Made by a program: the position numbers and the translations under genes. DNA of 47,731 bases. Origin: Bradyrhizobium sp. AS23.2 (GTDB lineage Bacteria > Pseudomonadota > Alphaproteobacteria > Rhizobiales > Xanthobacteraceae). Location of the stretch: assembly GCF_001908185.1 (NCBI RefSeq), contig NZ_LGHM01000085.1, positions 1 through 47,731 on the forward strand, in the 5' to 3' direction. Position 1 is the first letter of the stretch. Every line of letters starts with the position of its first letter. Shown one piece after another: positions 42,894-47,731 of this stretch. The notes under the pieces were generated by a model. It worked only from the letters and a program-made list of their open reading frames with translations. It was not told the DNA's origin and did no database searches.

Positions 42894-43913
42894 TTACGAC
42901 AGCTTGCCGACGGACTTTTCGAGCAGATCCCAGGCCTTCTCGCCGTACTTGCCCTTCCACTCGGCGTAGAATCCGGCCGCACGCAGCTTGTCGCGGAACG
43001 GCCCGACCTCGGGCTGATTGAACACCAGGCCCTTGCCGGTCAGCTCCTGTTTGACGGTCGCATTGAGCTTCTCGGTGTCCTCGCGCTCCTTGACGGCGGC
43101 CGCGTTGACGTTCTTGGCGACGATCGTCTTGATATCGTCCGGCAGCGCCTGCCAGGCGCGGCGGTTCATCAGGAACCAGAAGCCGTCCCACATATGGTTG
43201 GTCAGCGAGCAGTACTTCTGGACCTCGTAGAGCTTCGCCGCCGAGATCAGCGCCAGCGGGTTCTCCTGGCCCTCGACGATCTTGGTCTGGAGCGCCGAAT
43301 AGACCTCGCTGAAATTGATCGAGGCGGGCGAGGCATCGAACGCCTTGAACATCGAGGTCCACAGCGGCGACACCGGCACGCGGATCTTGAAGCCCTTGAA
43401 GTCGTCCGGGCCGTTGATCGGCTTGGTCGACGACGTGGTCTGGCGGAAGCCGTTGTCCCAGATCTTCTCCATGACCTCCAGGCCGGCCTTGTTGATCTCG
43501 CCGCGGACATAGGCGCCGAGCTCGCCGTCCATGGCCTTCCAGACCGTGGGATAGTCCGGGAACGCAAAGCCGATGCCGTTGATCGAGGCTGCCGGTACCA
43601 GGGTGGCCAGGATCAGGCCGGACAGCGTGAAGAACTCGACGCCGCCGGAGCGCACCTGGCTCAGCATGTCGGTGTCGGAGCCGAGCTGGCTGTTCGGGAA
43701 GACTTGCAAGTCGAACCGGCCGTTGGTCTCGGTCTTGATCGCAGCCGCCATCTCACGGGCCCGGGCCACGAACGGATGCGACTCCGGCAGGTTGTTGGCG
43801 AACTTGTAGGAGAACTCGGCGGCCTGGGCACGCGCCACATAAGGCGCGCTGACGCCGCCAAAGATAGCGGTCGCGGCAGAGGCCTTGAGAAGCGTGCGTC
43901 GGGAAAAGCTCAT
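42894..43913 (-). CDS. dctP: TRAP transporter substrate-binding protein, Tat-exported
   Basis: The protein has 339 residues. The N-terminus has a twin-arginine signal (SRRTLLKASAATAIFGGVSA, cut near ARAQA), so it is exported folded. The mature DctP fold has KFANNLPESHPFVARAREMA, QVFPNSQLGSDTDMLSQVRS, LSGLILATLVPAASINGIGF, the ligand-arginine segment KIRVPVSPLWTSMFKAFDAS and VYSALQTKIVEGQENPLALI. The arginine in that segment binds the carboxylate of the ligand. It is the first gene of the operon and captures the acid in the periplasm. The ligand is not predictable by eye; the neighbouring acyl-CoA ligase suggests an aliphatic or aromatic monocarboxylate. Confidence 0.93.
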   Translation of the reverse strand: MSFSRRTLLKASAATAIFGGVSAPYVARAQAAEFSYKFANNLPESHPFVARAREMAAAIKTETNGRFDLQVFPNSQLGSDTDMLSQVRSGGVEFFTLSGLILATLVPAASINGIGFAFPDYPTVWKAMDGELGAYVRGEINKAGLEVMEKIWDNGFRQTTSSTKPINGPDDFKGFKIRVPVSPLWTSMFKAFDASPASINFSEVYSALQTKIVEGQENPLALISAAKLYEVQKYCSLTNHMWDGFWFLMNRRAWQALPDDIKTIVAKNVNAAAVKEREDTEKLNATVKQELTGKGLVFNQPEVGPFRDKLRAAGFYAEWKGKYGEKAWDLLEKSVGKLS

Positions 43914-44361
43914 GGGTCTGCTTCCTCAGAAGGATTGTTCTTGTTGTGAGATGCAAACCTATACGGACGTCGGGTCAGAAGGCGATCTCGCGAGCTTCGC
44001 TTATTGCAGCCGGACAACGTCACGGCAATATCGGCTTTCGGCACATGGACCGGTTTCAAAAACTGAAAAACAACCCCATGCACAGTAGCCGTCAAGAGCT
44101 GAGGCGATGGTCAAGCGCCAAGCCGAGAACGGACCCTGAGCGAAGGCGCCGTGGGAGAAGTTCGGCCTAAATATCTGATCTAATTTCAGATAAATATATT
44201 CCATAATATACCTTATGCGAATTACAGATATGAGTGTGCAGGTCAGGTGTCGTTTCTCGTTCGACCTGAGTCTCTCCTGTTCCATCGGAGTCTAGACCGA
44301 CCTGTTCACGCTGGCTTCCTCAGAGATTGCCTTATGATCATCAATCGGATCTCTCGGGCGG
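43914..44361. promoter_or_regulatory. AT-rich region upstream of dctP with two inverted repeats
   Basis: This is a gene-free stretch of about 450 bases. An AT-rich island holds TATCTGA-7-TCAGATA (44172-44178 / 44186-44192) and CATAA-6-TTATG (44202-44206 / 44213-44217). They lie 260-300 bases before dctP, rather far for its operator, and could instead belong to the mobile-element scar to the right. No regulator gene is nearby. Confidence 0.35.
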
Positions 44362-44668
44362 GCCAATGGACAGGAACCGACGATTGGGCGAGCTCTGGAT
44401 TACCTGGCCCACCTAAGCTCGGATCGTCGGCCGGCGAGCCGTCATCCGTGGTTTGCACCGCTTCCTGGTCCTTGAGGGCATCAGAAAGGACGATCCGACA
44501 GACCGGATGGCTACGATGCGCCGGCGGGTCAAGCTGCCTACCATCTTCTCGGTCGACGATGTCAGCCAGCTGCTGGAGACTGCCCACAGGGCTGCAGACG
44601 ACAACTCGGTAAGCTTGTTCAAGCGCGCGAGCCTCGCCAGGCGGTCGGCCCTGCTGGAGACGCTCTAG
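44362..44668 (+). pseudogene. XerD-like tyrosine recombinase fragment, frameshifted
   Basis: In one frame GRALDYLAHLSSDRRPASRH (about 44387-44450) matches the N-terminal core-binding domain of XerD-type recombinases. After a one-base shift the other frame continues IRGLHRFLVLEGIRKDDPTD and RRVKLPTIFSVDDVSQLLET, the expected next blocks, to a TAG at 44668. The whole catalytic domain is missing. It is a dead fragment, directly followed by a transposase fragment. Confidence 0.6.
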
Positions 44669-45055
44669 CTGGTTTCCCTCAATCCTGCAGGTTCTCACAA
44701 TCATCCGGCCCGAGACGCTGCTGGTGCGGTGGCACAGGGCGGGCTTTCACCGCTATTGGCGTTGGAAGTCGCGCCGCATGGGAGGGCGGCCACAAATCGA
44801 AGCGGAGCTGCGCGTGTTGATCCGGCGGATGAGCCTCGAAAATCCGCTATGGGGCGCGCCGCGCATTCAAGGCGAGCTACTCAAGCTCGGGTTTGAGGTC
44901 GCGCAATCAAGTGTCGCCAAATACATGGTCAAGCGGCGCGGGCCGCCCAGCCAGGGATGGCGCGCCTTCTTGCGTAACCATGTGCCAGATGTTGCCGCCA
45001 TGGACCTGTTCGTGGTCCCGACCCTTGGCTTCGACCTGCTGTACGCCTTTTTAGC
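44666..45055 (+). pseudogene. DDE integrase-core transposase fragment (IS481/IS3-like)
   Basis: The frame reads WFPSILQVLTIIRPETLLVR, then WHRAGFHRYWRWKSRRMGGR, ENPLWGAPRIQGELLKLGFE, VAQSSVAKYMVKRRGPPSQG and AAMDLFVVPTLGFDLLYAF. This is the helix-turn-helix region and the start of the rve catalytic core (first catalytic Asp in MDLFVV) of a transposase common in rhizobia. Sequence similarity stops after LLYAF, near 45050, where the 3' end of the convergent VasI-like gene begins. Both ends are missing and no terminal repeats are seen. Confidence 0.7.
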
Positions 45056-45686
45056 GGTCGTTGGGCCTTGCTAGGGCATGTGGCCATTTGCACGCGGCCT
45101 CTATCTTCGCCCGTACTTTCTCCAGCCCGGTCAGGGAGAACGTTGCCTCTCTGGCCGCTCCCAGCCGGGGCTGGAGGCGGATGTCGAGTTCTCCCTCACC
45201 CGGAAGCGATCGCAACAACCCGACCACATCACCGGCGAACGCGACGCCGTCACCGAATGCCGCCGCATTGCCTGCGAGTTGCACCGGATGGCCGCCGTTC
45301 ACGCGGTAAGAAACGACATAGCCGTCGCCGCGGCCAGGCAGGGCATGTCCCGCGACCGCCAGTTCGGTCCGTCCGCCGCGGCATCGGATCGAGAGCTGCA
45401 TAGCCGAGCCGGCTGCAGCTTCGCGCGATGAAATCGTGGCGGTCGCAATCGGCGTGTAGTCCACGGGAGACGTCGTCTGGCTGACAATCCAGCCGCCCTC
45501 CGCCGGCGCAGAATTCGCCGGAGGCGCGACGGCATGGGACAGCCGATCGAGACATTCCAGGCGGTCCGCGCGCTCCAGAGCGGAGCAGGCACGAAGCTGC
45601 TCCATCAGATCGTTCGTTCCCTGTGCCAGCACTATCCCACTTGCGACCGTGAGTGCGATTGGGATCGGAATGACAATCACGATCAT
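45051..45686 (-). CDS. Exported VasI/TagO-like protein (type VI secretion-associated family)
   Basis: The protein has 211 residues. ATG 45686 starts seven bases after the TAXI gene stop; GTG 45680 has a better-spaced AGAGGA, and the frame upstream of these overlaps the TAXI gene. There is a signal anchor (VIPIPIALTVASGIVLAQG), then LRACSALERADRLECLDRLS, WIVSQTTSPVDYTPIATATI, MQLSIRCRGGRTELAVAG, GYVVSYRVNGGHPVQL and FSLTGLEKVRAKIEAACKWP. This block order is that of VasI/TagO proteins encoded in type VI secretion loci. No T6SS gene is in the window. It is the last gene of a three-gene operon. Its C-terminus lies at the edge of a transposase fragment, so the last eight residues may be altered. 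Confidence 0.6.
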   Translation of the reverse strand: MIVIVIPIPIALTVASGIVLAQGTNDLMEQLRACSALERADRLECLDRLSHAVAPPANSAPAEGGWIVSQTTSPVDYTPIATATISSREAAAGSAMQLSIRCRGGRTELAVAGHALPGRGDGYVVSYRVNGGHPVQLAGNAAAFGDGVAFAGDVVGLLRSLPGEGELDIRLQPRLGAAREATFSLTGLEKVRAKIEAACKWPHALARPNDR

Positions 45687-45693
45687 TCCTCTG

Positions 45694-46725
45694 TTATTGC
45701 GCTGCCTGGGCGCGGGCGTGGCCATCGAGCCATGCCTGCGCGGCAGGGAAGCGCGTAAGCCCGGGAACGGTCGCGGCGAGGTTGATCGATTTCCATTTCG
45801 GATCGAAACCGGGCGCCTGCAGCCGGTCGATCCGTGAGAACAGATGATCGACAAAGCGCGCGACCCGATCAAACCGGTTCGAACGGGCCCGCCAATTGAA
45901 GGCCACTAGCGCTGTCGGCAAGGCGATCGTCGCCACGCGTTCACCCTGCTTGATCAGGTTTGGATAATCGTTCGCATCCAGAGCCGCTGGAAGATAGTAG
46001 TCTTCCAGCTTGCTTTCATAAGGGACCGGCAGAAACTTGAAACCAGCATCCCAGCGACCCCGCAAGAAGGCATCGACCGGCTTCGAGGTCACGAACACGA
46101 CCGCCGCGATGTCGCCTTTGCGCATCTGCTCCAGCGCGAGCTGATGCGGGATGAACGTCTTTTCGACGTCGAGACCGAGACGACTGAAGATGAGCGGCCC
46201 CGAATAGGCTGCGGTGGTGCCCAGGGTATTGAAGTTCACCTTCTTGCCGACGAGGTCTTTCAGGCTGGCAATCTCCGGCCGAACGAACACATGCAATTCG
46301 GAGGGGAACAGGTTGAGCACGTAGGCAAGCCTGCGCTGGATATCGGGGACCTGGCTCTTGTACTCGTCGAGCGCGTCGGCATTGATAATCGCCACGTCGA
46401 TGCCGTGCAGATAGAGCAGCGCGTTGAGGTTCTCCGTGGGGCCACGCGTCACGACCGGCAGAACATGCAAGTTGTCACCGTCATCAACCACGCGGGCCAT
46501 CTCTGCGGCAAGACGTATGGGCGCGCCCTCGATGAGACCTCCGGCCAGACCGACCGTCCAGGCGTTGATCGCCGCTCTCGGGTTCGGCGGCTCCTGCCGC
46601 ACCGCCCGCGTGGCATGTATCGGGACGTTCTTCGTTTGCGCATCCACCGAGGACGGCTGAATGAAATGGAGCGAAGCCAATGCCGCAAGCAAGAGCAGCG
46701 GATGCATTCCAGGACACCTGTTCAT
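45694..46725 (-). CDS. TAXI-family TRAP-type periplasmic binding protein (orphan)
   Basis: The protein has 343 residues; ATG 46725 has AAAGGAG seven bases upstream. Signal peptide, then the TAXI layout: WTVGLAGGLIEGAPIRLAAE (where true TAXI proteins have a glycine-rich ligand loop), VLPVVTRGPTENLNALLYLH, GIDVAIINADALDEYKSQ, LFPSELHVFVRPEIASLKDL, GKKVNFNTLGTTAAYSGPLI and MRKGDIAAVVFVTSKPVDAF. These proteins bind small ligands such as glutamate or other acids in the periplasm and normally pass them to a TRAP permease. No permease is encoded beside it. The neighbours are a coiled-coil/Sel1 protein upstream (16 bases) and a VasI-like protein downstream (7 bases), so a sensing role rather than transport is plausible. 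Confidence 0.82.
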   Translation of the reverse strand: MNRCPGMHPLLLLAALASLHFIQPSSVDAQTKNVPIHATRAVRQEPPNPRAAINAWTVGLAGGLIEGAPIRLAAEMARVVDDGDNLHVLPVVTRGPTENLNALLYLHGIDVAIINADALDEYKSQVPDIQRRLAYVLNLFPSELHVFVRPEIASLKDLVGKKVNFNTLGTTAAYSGPLIFSRLGLDVEKTFIPHQLALEQMRKGDIAAVVFVTSKPVDAFLRGRWDAGFKFLPVPYESKLEDYYLPAALDANDYPNLIKQGERVATIALPTALVAFNWRARSNRFDRVARFVDHLFSRIDRLQAPGFDPKWKSINLAATVPGLTRFPAAQAWLDGHARAQAAQ

Positions 46726-46741
46726 CGATCAGCTCCTTTGC

Positions 46742-47731
46742 CTATTGGCGCAGCGCGTCGAATCGCTGTTTCGCCTCCTTGACTCCACCGGCCTCGGCCT
46801 TCGCGTAGAGCGCGCGCGCCTTCGTTGCATCGCCGCGCGTCCCATAAGTCCCCCATTGGGGCAGAATCAGCGGATCGTAGGTTTCGGCGAGCATGAAACT
46901 CGCCTGGGCATTGCCAGTCTCAGCGGCGCGCTCGAGCACGATCCGCGCCGAGCCGATATCACCCTGCCCAAGCAATATCCTCGCGCGCGCCACCAACCTT
47001 GCCAGGTCCTGGGCGTCGTCTGGATTTGCCGGAAATTCTCTGCGCGCGTTGGCGACTGCCACCGTTTCTGCCGCGACCGGCTTTGCCGCCTCTGCCTCGA
47101 CCCGCCTGGCCTGTGCAACCTGACCGGCGACAGGCGTGTCCTTCGTGCTCCGCGCGAGGGCGAGTTCCTGCTCCAGCCGCCCGGCCCTCTCGCTCTCCTT
47201 CTGCAGGGATTTTTGCAGTTCCGCCGTGCCGCGCTCTCCCGCCTGCTTTACTTCGGCTGCTTCGGCGCGCACCTTCACGACCAACGCGGTCTGCGTCTCA
47301 ACCTCCCGCCGCGCCGTCGCAAGATCCTGCTCCAGCCGGCCGGCCTTTTCGCGCTCCTCCTGCACCGATTTTTGCAATTCCGCGGTGCCGCTCTCTCCTT
47401 CCTGCTTTACTGCGGTGGCTTGGGCGTACGCCTTCGCCGCCAACGCGGCCTTCGTCTCGACCTCCCGCCGCGCCGCCGCGAGATCCTGCTCCAGCCGGCC
47501 GGCCTTTTCGCGCTCCTCCTGCAGGGACTTTTGCAGCTCGGCCGTGCCGCTCTGTTCCTGCTTTGCTTCGGCTGCTTCGGCGCGCACCTTCACGACCAAC
47601 ACGGTCTGCGTCTCAACCTCCCGCCGCGCCGCCGCGAGATCCTGCTCCAGCCGGCCGGCCTTTTCGCGCTCCTCTTGCAGGGACTTTTGCAGCTCGGCCG
47701 TGCCGCTCTCTCCTTCCTGCTTCACTGCGGT
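46742..47731 (-). CDS. Coiled-coil / Sel1-repeat protein (5' end outside window)
   Basis: At least 329 residues; the frame is open to the window edge. The visible N-terminal part is four near-identical coiled-coil repeats of 52-53 residues (unit TAELQKSLQEEREKAGRLEQ with DLAAARREVETQTALVVKVR), the last one degenerate. A linker (about 200-245) is followed by Sel1/TPR-like helices: LVARARILLGQGDIGSARIV, LERAAETGNAQASFMLAETY and GDATKARALYAKAEAGGVKE. This makes a long rod with a small protein-binding end. It is the first visible gene of the operon with the TAXI and VasI-like genes. Location and role are unknown; the N-terminus, which may carry a signal or membrane anchor, is not seen. Confidence 0.8.
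   Translation of the reverse strand, partial: TAVKQEGESGTAELQKSLQEEREKAGRLEQDLAAARREVETQTVLVVKVRAEAAEAKQEQSGTAELQKSLQEEREKAGRLEQDLAAARREVETKAALAAKAYAQATAVKQEGESGTAELQKSVQEEREKAGRLEQDLATARREVETQTALVVKVRAEAAEVKQAGERGTAELQKSLQKESERAGRLEQELALARSTKDTPVAGQVAQARRVEAEAAKPVAAETVAVANARREFPANPDDAQDLARLVARARILLGQGDIGSARIVLERAAETGNAQASFMLAETYDPLILPQWGTYGTRGDATKARALYAKAEAGGVKEAKQRFDALRQ
47190..47731 (-). repeat. 156-159-bp tandem repeats coding coiled coil
   Basis: The phrase GATCCTGCTCCAGCCGGCCG on the plus strand recurs at 47323, 47482 and 47638, giving 159- and 156-base steps, with a weaker copy near 47170. The units are in frame and very similar, so copy number could change by recombination. The array runs out of the window. 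Confidence 0.85.

Noticed and set aside
45687..45872. N-terminal extension of the VasI-like protein
   Set aside because: It overlaps the TAXI gene 3' end and is Arg/Ser/Pro-rich without a signal; the start at 45686 gives a proper signal anchor.

Overview
The window looks like a chromosomal segment of a Bradyrhizobium-type alphaproteobacterium (Rhizobiales, Nitrobacteraceae). The basis is high GC, the housekeeping order dacF-like/tmk/holB/metG/tatD/MBL hydrolase, an RlpA lipoprotein, a DUF1476 ATP-synthase zeta subunit, a Tat-exported TRAP binding protein, and several tiny proteins of a kind I associate with that genus. The genus is inferred from gene content and protein style; no database was searched.

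Layout. (1) 1-13.76 kb is accessory DNA bracketed by two truncated, directly repeated, non-identical copies of the same P4-type tyrosine recombinase. The left copy lost its N-terminus next to an IS630-family end. The right copy lost its C-terminus exactly where the resident UPF0182 gene begins. Inside are a divergent CHAT-protease/Sel1 giant and a CHASE2 + FecR-like pair, a tRNA-like 3' fragment, a dead large serine recombinase, and a PadR-DUF1048-(ABC ATPase remnant)-serine hydrolase operon. (2) 13.76-22.4 kb holds a UPF0182 membrane protein, an orphan sensor kinase, small conserved proteins, and decaying fragments (CitE-like, DJ-1/PfpI-like, UPF0114-like). (3) 22.4-31.5 kb is a cell-surface block: RlpA, a 1792-residue autotransporter with 13 IPT/TIG repeats, three tandem tail-collar (microcystin-dependent-protein-like) genes and a GNAT acetyltransferase. 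(4) 31.5-39.2 kb is conserved core: epoxide hydrolase, D,D-carboxypeptidase, tmk, holB, a MetRS with a histone-H1-like basic N-terminal tail, TatD and an MBL hydrolase. (5) 39.3-43.9 kb is an uptake-and-activation operon: TRAP binding protein, fused DctQM permease and acyl-CoA synthetase. (6) 43.9-45.07 kb is a scar with XerD-like and DDE-transposase fragments. (7) 45.05-47.73 kb is an operon of a coiled-coil/Sel1 protein (cut by the window edge), an orphan TAXI-type binding protein and a VasI/TagO-like secreted protein.

Three places are the best candidates for something little described. The first is the CHAT-Sel1 // CHASE2-FecR module, a predicted periplasmic sensor next to a caspase-like protease. 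The second is the TIG-autotransporter / triple-collar / GNAT block. The third is the coiled-coil-Sel1 / TAXI / VasI operon, which has a TRAP binding protein but no TRAP permease. The H1-like tail on MetRS is a separate oddity. Functions are assigned from motifs read by eye. Start codons were chosen from Shine-Dalgarno sequences, overlaps and signal peptides, and differ from the longest open frame where stated.
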